Notes under the pieces: model-generated
Database searches by the model: none
The model's input: only the letters and a program-made list of their open reading frames with translations
What the model was told of the DNA's origin: nothing
Assembly: GCA_035626475.1 (NCBI GenBank)
Contig: DASPNP010000041.1
Location: forward strand, 1-64,000
DNA: 64,000 bases
From: DASPKT01 sp035626475
GTDB taxonomy: Bacteria; Pseudomonadota; Alphaproteobacteria; Azospirillales; Azospirillaceae
Direction of reading: 5' to 3'
Part shown: positions 42,271 through 50,774 of the stretch, piece by piece
Position numbering within the stretch: position 1 is the stretch's first letter
Layout: each line of letters begins with the position of its first letter
Made by a program: the position numbers and the translations under genes

Positions 42271-42470
42271 CATCCTTCTCCCCTTGAGGGAGAAGGGTGG
42301 GGCCCGCGGCGAAGCCGTGGGGGGATGAGGGGTGGACCAGCGAAGCTGGGCCTTCTCGACGGGTGAGCTTGGCCTCTACGTGGAGAACGTCCGGCTTCGC
42401 CGGCCGACCCCTCACCCGCCCATTGCTCACGCAATGGGTCCCATCCCTCTCCCGCAAGGGGCGAGGGATT
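42271..42470. repeat. Extragenic element, family C (copy C3)
   Basis: About 200 bases with end hairpins CATCCTTCTCCCCTTGAGGG and CATCCCTCTCCCGCAAGGGG, inner GGGATGAGGGGTGGACCAGC, GAGAACGTCCGGC and GACCCCTCACCCGCCC. It lies between gpsA and engB. Confidence 0.82.
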
Positions 42471-43142
42471 TCACCCCTGCGCCAGCTTCGCCAGGGTCGC
42501 CCGCAGCTCGGGGATGCCCTGGCCGGTCTGGCTGGAGGTGGCGACCACCTCGGGATGGGCGGCGGGGTGCTTCTTCAGCATCGCGGCGGTGGCCTCGATG
42601 ATCTTGGGCAGGCCGGTCGGCTTGATCTGGTCGACCTTGGTCAGCACCAGCTGGAAGGCCACCGCGGCGTTGTCGAGCATCTTGAAGATCTCGACGTCGT
42701 TCGGCTTGATGCCGTGGCGGCTGTCGATCAGCACCAGGGCGCGGCGCAGCGGCACCCGGCCCTTCAGGTAGGAGCGCACGAAGTCGTTCCAGGCCGCGAC
42801 CTTCTCCTTGCTCTCCTTGGCGTAGCCGTAGCCCGGCATGTCCACCATGAGCAGCCGCTCGCCCAGCTTGAAGAAGTTCAGCTGCTGGGTGCGGCCCGGC
42901 GTGTGCGAGGTGCGGGCCAGGGTCTTGCGCCCCGTGAGCGCGTTCACCAGGCTGGACTTGCCGACATTGGAGCGGCCGGCGAAGGCCAGTTCCGGCAGCC
43001 CCTCGGGCGGCAGCAGCTCGGCCTTGTCGGCGCCCCAGACGAAGTCGCACTCCTGCGCGAACAGCCAGCGGCCCGCCTCGATCTCCTCGGGCGTCAGGCC
43101 GGCCGCGAGGGCCGGGGTGATCTGGAGCCGCTCGCCGCTCAT
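42471..43142 (-). CDS. engB: Ribosome biogenesis GTPase EngB/YsxC
   Basis: Essential GTPase for assembly of the large ribosomal subunit. The 223-residue product has G1 GRSNVGKSSLVNAL, G2/switch SHTPGRTQQLNFF, G3 VDMPGYGYAK, G4 TKVDQIK and G5 SSQTGQG. It follows yidC by 10 bases. This yidC-engB order is usual in alphaproteobacteria. Confidence 0.95.
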   Translation of the reverse strand: MSGERLQITPALAAGLTPEEIEAGRWLFAQECDFVWGADKAELLPPEGLPELAFAGRSNVGKSSLVNALTGRKTLARTSHTPGRTQQLNFFKLGERLLMVDMPGYGYAKESKEKVAAWNDFVRSYLKGRVPLRRALVLIDSRHGIKPNDVEIFKMLDNAAVAFQLVLTKVDQIKPTGLPKIIEATAAMLKKHPAAHPEVVATSSQTGQGIPELRATLAKLAQG

Positions 43143-43152
43143 CTCATGATCC

Positions 43153-44904
43153 TCAGGCGGCCGGGTTCTTCACGCCCATGCGGCGCATGATGAACCATTG
43201 CTGCGCGATCGACAGCAGGTTGGACCAGGTCCAGTACAGCACCAGGCCGGCCGGGAAGGCGGCCATCATGTAGGTGAAGAGGAACGGCAGCATCATCATC
43301 ACCCGCTGCTGGACGGGATCGCCGGCGGCCGGGCTCATCTTCTGCTGCAGCCACATGGTCACGCCCATCGCCAGCGGCAGCACGCCGATGTGCAGGAAGG
43401 AGGGCGGGTCCCAGGGGATCAGGCCGAACAGGTTGAACAGGGTCGTCGGATCGGGCGCCGACAGGTCGCGGATCCAGCCGTAGAAGGGCGCGTGACGCAT
43501 CTCGATGGTCACGAACAGCACCTTGTACAGCGCGAAGAAGACCGGGATCTGCAGCAGGATCGGGAAGCAGCCCGCCAGCGGGTTCACCTGCTCGCGCTTG
43601 TACAGCGCCATCATCTCCTGGCTCATGCGCTGGCGGTCGTCGCCGCAGCGCTTGCGAAGTTCCTCCATCTGCGGCTGGAGTTTCTTCATTTTGCCGAAGG
43701 ACTCGTACTGCTTGTTCGCCAGCGGGAAGAAGGCGAGGCGCAGGAAGACCGTGAACACCAGGATGGCGATGCCGAAATTGCCGGTGGCGCGGCCCAGCCA
43801 GTCCAGGGCGTAGAAGAACGGCTTGGTCAGGAAGTAGAACCAGCCCCAGTCCACCGCGTAGGAGAAGCGGGCGACGCCCAGCTCGTCCTCGTAGCGGTCC
43901 AGCAGGCGCACGACCTTGGCACCGGCGAACAGGCGGTTGGTGGTCTCGGCCGTGGCGCCCGGCTGCACGGTCAGCGCCTGGCCGCGATAATCGGTCTGGT
44001 AGACGTCGCCCTGCTGGTGCGAGACGCGCATGGCGACCGGCGTCTTCTGGTCGGGGATCAGCGTCACCAGCCAGTACTTGTCGGTGATGCCGATCCAGCC
44101 GCCGGTCGAATCGGCGCTCCAGCTGCCGTCCTCGCGGGCCTCGTCGTAGGTCAGCTCCTGCAGCGTGCCGTTGGCGACGCCGATCGGCCCCTCATGCAGG
44201 ATGTAGAAGCCCGACGTCTCCGGCGTGCCCTCGCGCACGATGCGGCCGTAGGGGAACAGGGTGACGGGCTGGCCGCCGGTGTTGCGGACGCGCTGCACCA
44301 CCGTGAACATGAAGTTCTCGTCGACCGAGATCTCGCGCTCGAACACCAGCCCCTGGCCGTTGTCCCAGCTCAGCACCAGCGGCTGGCCGGGGGCCAGGCG
44401 GTCGCCGCGCGCGGTCCAGTCGGTCTGCGGGCCGGGCAGCGCCTGGGCGGCGCCGTCCTGGCCGGCGATCCAGCCGAACTCGGCGAAATAGGGCTTGGAG
44501 GAACCGGCCGGGGCCAGCAGCGCCACTTCCGGCGCGCCCTGCTTCGGCTCGGTCTTGTAGCGGGCCAGGGTCAGATCGTCGAAACGGCCGCCGCGCAGCG
44601 AGACGGAGCCGTGCAGCTCCGGCGTCTCGATGCGGACGCGCGGCGCCTCGGCGGGCGCGGCCTGGGCCACCTGCGGCGAGGCGCCGGGCACCGCGCCGGG
44701 GGCTGCCGGGACGCCGCCGGGCGCGGCGACGGGGGCAGTGGCGCCGGCGGTGGCCGGGTCGACCGTCTGCTCCTGCATCGCCTTCTGGCGGGCCATCTCG
44801 GCCTGGAGCCGCTGCTGGCGCGGCACCTCGTAGATGAAGTGGAAGCCGAACAGGATGGCGACCGAGATGGCGATCGCGAGGACGAGGTTCTTCTGGTCGG
44901 TCAT
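43153..44904 (-). CDS. yidC: Membrane protein insertase YidC/Oxa1
   Basis: Inserts and folds inner-membrane proteins with or without SecYEG. The 583-residue product begins MTDQKNLVLAIAISVAILFG (first membrane segment), has a large periplasmic domain from about 60 to 360 preceded by an Ala/Pro-rich linker, and five C-terminal membrane segments with the conserved Arg in LRLAFFPLANKQYESFGKMK and the cytoplasmic hairpin QPQMEELRKRCGDDRQRMSQ. ATG 44904 is the family start; the frame upstream is spacer. It belongs to rpmH-rnpA-yidD-yidC-engB. Confidence 0.96.
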   Translation of the reverse strand: MTDQKNLVLAIAISVAILFGFHFIYEVPRQQRLQAEMARQKAMQEQTVDPATAGATAPVAAPGGVPAAPGAVPGASPQVAQAAPAEAPRVRIETPELHGSVSLRGGRFDDLTLARYKTEPKQGAPEVALLAPAGSSKPYFAEFGWIAGQDGAAQALPGPQTDWTARGDRLAPGQPLVLSWDNGQGLVFEREISVDENFMFTVVQRVRNTGGQPVTLFPYGRIVREGTPETSGFYILHEGPIGVANGTLQELTYDEAREDGSWSADSTGGWIGITDKYWLVTLIPDQKTPVAMRVSHQQGDVYQTDYRGQALTVQPGATAETTNRLFAGAKVVRLLDRYEDELGVARFSYAVDWGWFYFLTKPFFYALDWLGRATGNFGIAILVFTVFLRLAFFPLANKQYESFGKMKKLQPQMEELRKRCGDDRQRMSQEMMALYKREQVNPLAGCFPILLQIPVFFALYKVLFVTIEMRHAPFYGWIRDLSAPDPTTLFNLFGLIPWDPPSFLHIGVLPLAMGVTMWLQQKMSPAAGDPVQQRVMMMLPFLFTYMMAAFPAGLVLYWTWSNLLSIAQQWFIMRRMGVKNPAA

Positions 44905-44966
44905 GGGTCCTGTTCCGACGTCACTTCGTGGTTGCGCCCCCTCCCGCAGGTCCGGGGAGGGAACGG

Positions 44967-45254
44967 TCAGGGCGCCGGCGTCCCGGCGCACCCGCAGTTT
45001 CTAGGATGGGCGTCGTGACGCTTTCCATCTCCGGGCGCCGGCACCGGGTCCCAGCCCGATCCGCCCCAGGGATGGCAGCGCAGCACGCGGCGGGCGGCCA
45101 GCCAGCCGCCCCTTACTGCCCCATGGCTGGACAGGGCGTCCAGCGCATATTCCGAACAGCTGGGCATGTAGCGGCACACCGGCCCGAGATAGGGCGAGAC
45201 GGTGTAGCGGTACAGCTGCACCAGCCCCTTGAGCAGCCAAGCGGCGGGGCTCAT
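44967..45254 (-). CDS. yidD: Membrane protein insertion efficiency factor YidD
   Basis: Small amphipathic membrane-associated factor that assists YidC. The 95-residue product has the family core LLKGLVQLYRYTVSPYLGP, CRYMPSCSEYALDAL and RRVLRCHPWGGSGWDPVP with three conserved cysteines. The start overlaps the rnpA stop by four bases (ATGA). Confidence 0.95.
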   Translation of the reverse strand: MSPAAWLLKGLVQLYRYTVSPYLGPVCRYMPSCSEYALDALSSHGAVRGGWLAARRVLRCHPWGGSGWDPVPAPGDGKRHDAHPRNCGCAGTPAP

Positions 45255-45721
45255 CCCGGCTCTCCCGGCGGGGGAGGTGCGGCGGATGCGCCCACATCGG
45301 GCGAGGGCGGTTCGGCGGCGGCGGGCACGGCCGGTGCCGTCGGAGTCCAGGCACCCAGGCGCTTCAGCGCATGCTTCAGGTCGGCCTTCAGGTCGTCCCA
45401 GGGGCGGCGCACCGTCTCGGGCCGGGCGATCACGACGAAGTCGTTGCCCGGCGCGGCGTTGGGCGCCAGCACCTCTTCGACGGCGGCGCGCAGACGGCGC
45501 CGGGCGCGGTTGCGCTCGACGGCGTTGCCGACCTTCTTGCTGGCTGTGAAGCCCACGCGCACCAAAACGTCGCCGGCGGCGGGCCGCTGGCGATCGTCAT
45601 GGGCGCGGGCTTGCAGGATCAGGCCGGGCGCCGCCCATTTGCGGCGGGCGCCGGCGACGGCCAGGAATTCCGGCCGCCGGATCAGGCGCCCCACCACGGC
45701 CTTGGACAGCCGGGGCGCCAT
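45251..45721 (-). CDS. rnpA: Ribonuclease P protein component
   Basis: Protein subunit of RNase P, which helps the RNA subunit cleave tRNA 5' leaders. The core is VRVGFTASKKVGNAVERNRARRRLRA with the RNR motif. The product is 156 residues, about 30-35 longer than the usual 115-125, because of a disordered Pro/Ala-rich C-terminal extension (from about residue 122). The last codons overlap yidD. It begins eight bases after rpmH. Confidence 0.94.
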   Translation of the reverse strand: MAPRLSKAVVGRLIRRPEFLAVAGARRKWAAPGLILQARAHDDRQRPAAGDVLVRVGFTASKKVGNAVERNRARRRLRAAVEEVLAPNAAPGNDFVVIARPETVRRPWDDLKADLKHALKRLGAWTPTAPAVPAAAEPPSPDVGASAAPPPPGEPG

Positions 45722-45729
45722 CAGCCGGA

Positions 45730-45864
45730 TCAGGCCGACAGGCGCTTGCGGCCCTGGGCGCGGCGGCGGGACAGGACCTTGCGGCCGGCCGGCGTGGCCA
45801 TACGGGCGCGGAAGCCATGGCGGCGCGCGCGCACGATCTTGCTCGGCTGGAAAGTACGCTTCAC
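45730..45864 (-). CDS. rpmH: 50S ribosomal protein L34
   Basis: A 44-residue, very basic ribosomal protein, read as MKRTFQPSKIVRARRHGF, then RARMATPAGRKVLSRRRAQG and RKRLSA. The start codon is GTG at 45864 with GGAG nine bases upstream. It is the first gene of the rpmH-rnpA-yidD-yidC-engB block and has a very good promoter 40 bases upstream. Confidence 0.96.
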   Translation of the reverse strand: MKRTFQPSKIVRARRHGFRARMATPAGRKVLSRRRAQGRKRLSA

Positions 45865-45903
45865 GACGGATACTCCAAATCAGGCGTTCAAAACGAAGCG
45901 TGC

Positions 45904-45932
45904 TGTATAGTGGCGGTCGGGACGGGAGTCAA
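45904..45932 (-). promoter_or_regulatory. Sigma-70-type promoter for rpmH operon
   Basis: On the minus strand TTGACT (45927-45932) and TATACA (45904-45909) are separated by exactly 17 bases. It is the closest match to consensus that I found in the window; transcription should start near 45897. Confidence 0.8.
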
Positions 45933-46022
45933 CCGCGCGCCGCACGGGCCGGCGGCATTGGCGCACCCGGCCCCGCGCATGCTACTGCTGGGGCCAGCAT
46001 AGCACAGGGTGCAAGGGACCGC

Positions 46023-46817
46023 ATGCCGACGACGCCGGAACCGATCGACGACGCCGACGACCTCGACTTGGCCCCCGATCCGGAGGAGCCGTCCGGTCCC
46101 CGCCGCCCGCTCTGGCAGCGCCTGCTGCCGCTGCTGGTGCTGGCGGCCGGGCTCGCCACCGCCTTCGCGCTGGACCTGCACCGCTATCTCAGCTGGGACA
46201 CGCTGCGGGAGAACCGGCACGCGCTGCTGGCCTCCGTGGCGGAGGCGCCGGTGCGCACGGCGCTGATCTATGTCGCGGTCTACACGGCCGCCGCCGCCTT
46301 CTCGATCCCCGGGGCGGTGTTCCTGTCGATCGGCGCCGGCTACCTGTTCGGCCTGTTCCCCGGCACGCCGCTGGCCATGACCGGGGCGACGCTGGGGGCG
46401 ACGTGCGTCTTCCTTGCGGCGCGCACCGCCGTGGGCGACTTCCTGGAGCGCAGGCTGGGCCGCTCCTTCCGGCGGCTGGAGCACGGCTTCCAGAAGAACG
46501 CCTTCAGCTACATGCTCTTCCTGCGCTTCATGCCGCTCTTCCCCTTCTGGTTCGTGAACCTGGCGTCGGGGCTGCTGAAGGTGCGGCCGCGCGACTTCGT
46601 GGCCGGCACCATCATCGGCATCATCCCGGGCAGCCTGGTCTACGTCTCGGTCGGCAACGGTCTGGGCGCGGTGCTGGACGCGGGCGGCACGCCCGACTTG
46701 GGCGTCATCTTCCGGCCGGCGATCCTGCTGCCGATCCTGGGCATGTCGCTGCTGTCGCTGGTGCCGATCCTCTACAAGCGTTCCAAGGCGCGGCGGAACA
46801 GGGCACACTCGGCTTAA
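46023..46817 (+). CDS. TVP38/TMEM64 family (DedA-like) membrane protein
   Basis: A 264-residue inner-membrane protein. After an acidic N-terminal tail of about 30 residues it has about six hydrophobic segments and the SNARE-associated/VTT domain: FSIPGAVFLSIGAGYLFGL, GATLGATCVFLAARTAVGDF, LFLRFMPLFPFWFVNLASGL with conserved Arg and Pro. VTT-domain proteins are proposed lipid scramblases or transporters. The flavoprotein gene begins 25 bases downstream; in other bacteria the two domains occur fused, suggesting joint action. Confidence 0.88.
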   Translation: MPTTPEPIDDADDLDLAPDPEEPSGPRRPLWQRLLPLLVLAAGLATAFALDLHRYLSWDTLRENRHALLASVAEAPVRTALIYVAVYTAAAAFSIPGAVFLSIGAGYLFGLFPGTPLAMTGATLGATCVFLAARTAVGDFLERRLGRSFRRLEHGFQKNAFSYMLFLRFMPLFPFWFVNLASGLLKVRPRDFVAGTIIGIIPGSLVYVSVGNGLGAVLDAGGTPDLGVIFRPAILLPILGMSLLSLVPILYKRSKARRNRAHSA

Positions 46818-46842
46818 GCAGAAAGACGGGGCGGGGCGCGTC

Positions 46843-48261
46843 ATGGGGGAGAGGATCGAGGCCGACATCTGCGTGATCGGCGCGGGATCGGGCGGCCTCA
46901 GCGTCGCGGCGGGCGCGGCGCAGCTGGGCCAGCGCGTCGTGCTGCTGGAGCGCCGGGCCATGGGCGGCGACTGCCTGAACTGGGGCTGCGTCCCGTCCAA
47001 GGCGCTGCTGGCCGCCGCCAAGGCCGCCAAGGCGATCCGCACCGCCGGCCGCTTCGGCGTCACCGCGGGCGAGCCGCAGGTCGATTTCTCCAAGGTCCAC
47101 GCCCATGTGCACGGCGTCATCAAGGCGATCGAGCCGAACGATTCGGTGGAGCGCTTCACCGGCCTGGGCGTGCGGGTGATCCTGGAGGCAGGGCGCTTCA
47201 CCGGCCCCGACATGGTGGTGACGGAAGGCGGCCACACGATCCGCGCCCGCCGCTTCGTGGTGGCGACCGGCTCCCGCGCGGCCCTGCCGCCGATCCCGGG
47301 ATTGGCGGAGACGCCGCACCTGACCAACGAGAGCATCTTCGAGCTGACCGGGCTGCCCGGCCATCTCATCGTCATCGGCGGCGGACCGATCGGGCTGGAG
47401 ATGGCCCAGGCGCACCGACTGCTGGGCGCTCGGGTGACGGTGCTGGAGCGGGCAAGCATCCTGCCCAAGGACGAGCCGGAGCTGGTCGAGGTGGTGCGGC
47501 ACGCGCTGGCGGCGGACGGGGTCACGATCCGCGAGGGCGCGGATATCCGCCGGGTGGAGCGGGCCGGCGAGGGCGTCGCGGTCGAGCTCGGCAGCGGCGA
47601 GCGGATCGAGGGCGACGCGCTGCTGGTCGCCGCCGGCCGCCGCCCCAATGTCGAGGAACTCGGGCTGGATGAGGCCGGCATCAAGTGGGACGTGAAGGGC
47701 ATCACGGTGGATGCGTCCTTGCGCACCAGCAACCGCCGGGTCTACGCCCTGGGCGACGTCGCGGGCGGGCCGCAATTCACCCATGTCGCCGGCTACCATG
47801 CCGGGCTGTTCGTGAAGAGCGCCCTGTTCCGCCTCTCCGCCAAGGCCGACTACAAGGCCCTGCCCTGGGTCACCTATACCGAGCCGGAGGTCGCCCAGGT
47901 CGGCCTGACCGAGGCGCAGGCGCGGGAGCGGCATGGCGAGGTGCGGGTGCTGCGCTGGCCCTTCCACGAGAACGACCGCGCCCAGGCGGAACGCGACACG
48001 GAGGGGCTGGTCAAGGCGGTCGCCCTGCCGAACGGCCGCATCCTCGGCGCCGGCATCGCGGGCGCGGGGGCGGGCGAGCTAATCCAGCCCTGGTGCCTAG
48101 CGCTGTCGCAGGGGCTGAAGGTGAAGGCCTTCACCGACATGATCGCCCCCTATCCCACCCGGGGCGAGGCCAGCAAGCGGGCGGCCGGCAGCTTCTACAC
48201 CCCCAGCCTGTTCAGCGACCGCACGCGGGGGCTGGTGCGCTTCCTGTCCCGATTCGGCTAG
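46843..48261 (+). CDS. FAD-dependent pyridine nucleotide-disulphide oxidoreductase (MerA/Lpd-like)
   Basis: A 472-residue class I disulphide reductase. It shows the FAD motif CVIGAGSGGLSVA, the redox disulphide GGDCLNWGCVPSK (Cys44 and Cys49), the NAD(P) motif VIGGGPIGLEMA and the second FAD motif VYALGDVAGG. In the C-terminal dimer motif where lipoamide dehydrogenase has HPT with a catalytic His, this protein reads APYPTRGEASK, i.e. Tyr replaces His, as in mercuric reductases; no N-terminal HMA domain or C-terminal Cys pair of MerA is present. The physiological substrate is therefore open. It is probably cotranscribed with the TVP38 gene. Confidence 0.87.
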   Translation: MGERIEADICVIGAGSGGLSVAAGAAQLGQRVVLLERRAMGGDCLNWGCVPSKALLAAAKAAKAIRTAGRFGVTAGEPQVDFSKVHAHVHGVIKAIEPNDSVERFTGLGVRVILEAGRFTGPDMVVTEGGHTIRARRFVVATGSRAALPPIPGLAETPHLTNESIFELTGLPGHLIVIGGGPIGLEMAQAHRLLGARVTVLERASILPKDEPELVEVVRHALAADGVTIREGADIRRVERAGEGVAVELGSGERIEGDALLVAAGRRPNVEELGLDEAGIKWDVKGITVDASLRTSNRRVYALGDVAGGPQFTHVAGYHAGLFVKSALFRLSAKADYKALPWVTYTEPEVAQVGLTEAQARERHGEVRVLRWPFHENDRAQAERDTEGLVKAVALPNGRILGAGIAGAGAGELIQPWCLALSQGLKVKAFTDMIAPYPTRGEASKRAAGSFYTPSLFSDRTRGLVRFLSRFG

Positions 48262-48320
48262 TTGACGGTATCGCGGCGGCGGCCCAGGCTGGCGGCCCGT
48301 TCCGCCACCCCAGGGCCATC

Positions 48321-49238
48321 ATGTCCAAGGGCAACGCCTATACCGGCGCCACCATCGACCGCGCCTCCGAGTACCGCAAGAATGGGGACTGGCTGGCCGA
48401 GCGCCTGGCCGGCGGCCGCATCACCGCCTTCTGGCGCGGCAAGCACCTGGTGACCGGCCCGCGCGAGGCACCGGTGCCGGCGCTGCTTCCCCCCGATGCC
48501 GGCTGGTGGCGCGACCATGCCCCGCACGGGCCGGCCTTCCTGGGGCTGGAGGGCGGCGAGGCCTGGTTTGCGGTGGATTTGTCATCGATCGAGGAACCCG
48601 AGGCGCATCCCGAACTCACGGCGCTGGGCGCCCTGGTCGATCTGCGCACCCTGTCGCCGGCTCTGGACCCGGCGACGGCGGGGCTGTTCGCCTATGCGCG
48701 GGGCCTGCTGCACTGGCAGGACCGGCACCGTTTCTGCGGCGTCTGCGGCCACCCGGCGCGGGTCGAGGAGGGCGGCCATGTCAGGCGCTGCACCAACGCC
48801 GCCTGCGCCACGGCGCACTTCCCCCGCACCGATCCGGCGGTGATCGTGCTGATCCATGACGGCGGCGACCGCTGCCTGCTGGGCCGCCAGCCGCGCTTCC
48901 CGCCCGGCTGGTACTCCACCCTGGCCGGCTTCGTCGAGCCGGGCGAGAGCCTGGAGCAGGCGGTGGCGCGCGAGATGCGCGAGGAATCGGGGCTGGAGGT
49001 GACGGATGTCCGCTACCACTCCTCCCAGCCCTGGCCCTTCCCGGCATCCCTCATGCTGGGCTTCCACGCCCGGGCCAATGGCGGCACGTTGCGGGTGGAC
49101 GGGGAGGAGCTGGAGGACGCCCGCTGGTTCGACCGTGCCTTCCTGCTGGCGCACGAGCCCAGCGAGACCTTCCGCCTGCCCCCGCGCGACAGCATCTCCC
49201 GCCGGCTGATCGAGGACTGGATGCACGGGCGGGTGTGA
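48321..49238 (+). CDS. nudC: NAD+ diphosphatase (NADH pyrophosphatase)
   Basis: Nudix enzyme that splits NADH/NAD+ to NMN(H) and AMP and can de-cap NAD-capped RNA. The 305-residue product has the four-Cys zinc site (FCGVCGHP and RRCTNAACAT), the Nudix box (GFVEPGESLEQAVAREMREE) and the NudC-specific SQPWPFPASLM. ATG 48321 is the family start; 59 bases separate it from the flavoprotein gene. Confidence 0.95.
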   Translation: MSKGNAYTGATIDRASEYRKNGDWLAERLAGGRITAFWRGKHLVTGPREAPVPALLPPDAGWWRDHAPHGPAFLGLEGGEAWFAVDLSSIEEPEAHPELTALGALVDLRTLSPALDPATAGLFAYARGLLHWQDRHRFCGVCGHPARVEEGGHVRRCTNAACATAHFPRTDPAVIVLIHDGGDRCLLGRQPRFPPGWYSTLAGFVEPGESLEQAVAREMREESGLEVTDVRYHSSQPWPFPASLMLGFHARANGGTLRVDGEELEDARWFDRAFLLAHEPSETFRLPPRDSISRRLIEDWMHGRV

Positions 49239-49261
49239 GGGTGGGCGGAACGCTGGCGTTT

Positions 49262-49570
49262 TCAGGAGCCTGTCGTTCCCTCGTCCAAGGAAGGCTCGTC
49301 CGACTGCCGGGCGTGGCGAATGGCGGTGATGACGAGGTGCCCCCGCACCTCGGCGAGCGTCAGGATGTAGGGCGGGAGCACGAAGCGCCGCGTACCCGGC
49401 AGGGGGCCCGGCTGGGCGATGCCGGGGAATGCCGAAAGCTTTTCGCGGATCGCCGACATGCGACGGTCCAGGTTCCGCGCCGCAGCCGGATTCATGTCTG
49501 CGAGATAGGCGATCTCCCGCAGGTACCAGTGCCGTGCGTCGCGGGTGAAGCTGACGCGACCGACGCTCAA
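49262..49570 (-). CDS. ParE/RelE-family toxin
   Basis: A 102-residue small basic protein with the ParE-type layout: REIAYLADMNPAAARNLDRR, AFPGIAQPGPLPGTRRFVLP, ILTLAEVRGHLVITAIRHARQ (the typical C-terminal strand ending with His-Ala-Arg). It probably acts on DNA gyrase or the ribosome. The start is a TTG at 49570 overlapping the antitoxin TGA by four bases (TTGA), so translation should be coupled and low. Confidence 0.85.
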   Translation of the reverse strand: MSVGRVSFTRDARHWYLREIAYLADMNPAAARNLDRRMSAIREKLSAFPGIAQPGPLPGTRRFVLPPYILTLAEVRGHLVITAIRHARQSDEPSLDEGTTGS

Positions 49571-49854
49571 GTGCCGGTTTTCCGAGCCCCATTGCGGGCC
49601 TCGGCCTCCGCGATGATGGCCTTGGCCTCCTCCATCACTTCATCGAAGTCTACCGTCTCGCCCCGTTCGGCCTGTTCCAGCCCCTCGATCTCCGCCAGCA
49701 GGTCGGCGCCCTCGGCCGCCATGTACTGCCCGAGCGCGCGGCGGATCAAATCGCCCCGGTCCTCGCCCAGGGCGGCGGCGATGCGGTCGAGCGCCTCGAC
49801 CGTCTCGGACGGCAGAGCTACGGTCACCGTCGTCTTGTCAGGCAGGCCGTCCAT
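49567..49854 (-). CDS. ParD/CopG-type ribbon-helix-helix antitoxin
   Basis: A 95-residue protein whose N-terminal 50 residues are a ribbon-helix-helix DNA-binding domain (TTVTVALPSETVEALDRIAA, RGDLIRRALGQYM). The C-terminal acidic helix (FDEVMEEAKAIIAEAEARNG) would bind and neutralise the toxin. ATG 49854 has GGAGG six bases upstream. Such antitoxins repress their own operon. The open frame continues upstream into pheA on the same strand and is not coding there. Confidence 0.87.
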   Translation of the reverse strand: MDGLPDKTTVTVALPSETVEALDRIAAALGEDRGDLIRRALGQYMAAEGADLLAEIEGLEQAERGETVDFDEVMEEAKAIIAEAEARNGARKTGT

Positions 49855-49901
49855 AGCGCCCTCCGTCAATGGGGACGCCAGGATAACACGGGCGGACCGG
49901 C

Positions 49902-50765
49902 TCAGTCGTCCCCGGCCTGCTGGCTGGCCTCCAGGCGGAACGGGTGCGCCGGGTAGACGCCCAGGATCTTCACCTCGCGGGCGAAGAAGCCCAACTCCTC
50001 CAGCGCCAGCCGCAGCGGCCGGTCCTCGGGATGGCCCTCGACGTCGGCATAGAACTGGGCAGCGGTGAAGCGGCCGTCGACCAGGTAGCTCTCCAGCTTG
50101 GTGATGTTGACGCCGTTGGTGGCGAAGCCGCCCAGCGCCTTGTAGAGCGCCGCCGGCACGCTGCGCACCCGGAAGATCAGGCTGGTGACCGTCCCGCCCT
50201 GGCCGCGCGCCGCCGGGCGGGGCTCGCGCGACATCACCAGGAAGCGGGTGGTGTTGTGCTGGGCGTCCTCGATGCCGCGCGCCAGCACCTCCAGCCCGTA
50301 GATCTCCGCCGCCAGCTCCGACGCGATGGCGCCCTGGGTCGGGTCGTTCCACTTGGCGACGTCGGCGGCGGCGCCGGCGGTGTCGGCGTGGGTGACCGGA
50401 GCCAGGCCGCGGTCGCGGAGGTAGCCCCGGCACTGGCTCAGCGCCTGGATGTGGCTGTGCACCTTCCGCAGCGACTGCAGCGTCGCTCCCTTCGGCGCCA
50501 CCAGGCAATGGACGACGCGCTGGTAGTGCTCGCCGATGATGTGCAGCCCGCCGTTGGGCAGGAGATGGTGGATGTCCGCCACGCGGCCGGCGACCGAGTT
50601 CTCCACCGGCAGCATCGCCAGCTGCGCCCTCCCCTCGCGCACGGCGGCGAAGGCGTCCTCGAAGCTGGCGCAGGGCAGCGGCGTCATGGTCGGGAAGACC
50701 ATCCGGCAGGCGAGGTCGGAATTGGCGCCGGGCGCGCCCTGGTAGGCGATGGTGGTCTCGGACAT
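49902..50765 (-). CDS. pheA: Prephenate dehydratase
   Basis: Converts prephenate to phenylpyruvate in phenylalanine biosynthesis. The 287-residue product is a monofunctional PDT-ACT type: IAYQGAPGANSDLACR at the N-terminus, LPVENSVAGRV, and the catalytic motif NTTRFLVM. The C-terminal ACT regulatory domain contains the KLESYL segment (ESRP-like). The gene follows kdsB by nine bases, so they form an operon. Confidence 0.94.
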   Translation of the reverse strand: MSETTIAYQGAPGANSDLACRMVFPTMTPLPCASFEDAFAAVREGRAQLAMLPVENSVAGRVADIHHLLPNGGLHIIGEHYQRVVHCLVAPKGATLQSLRKVHSHIQALSQCRGYLRDRGLAPVTHADTAGAAADVAKWNDPTQGAIASELAAEIYGLEVLARGIEDAQHNTTRFLVMSREPRPAARGQGGTVTSLIFRVRSVPAALYKALGGFATNGVNITKLESYLVDGRFTAAQFYADVEGHPEDRPLRLALEELGFFAREVKILGVYPAHPFRLEASQQAGDD

Positions 50766-50774
50766 GCTCGTTTC

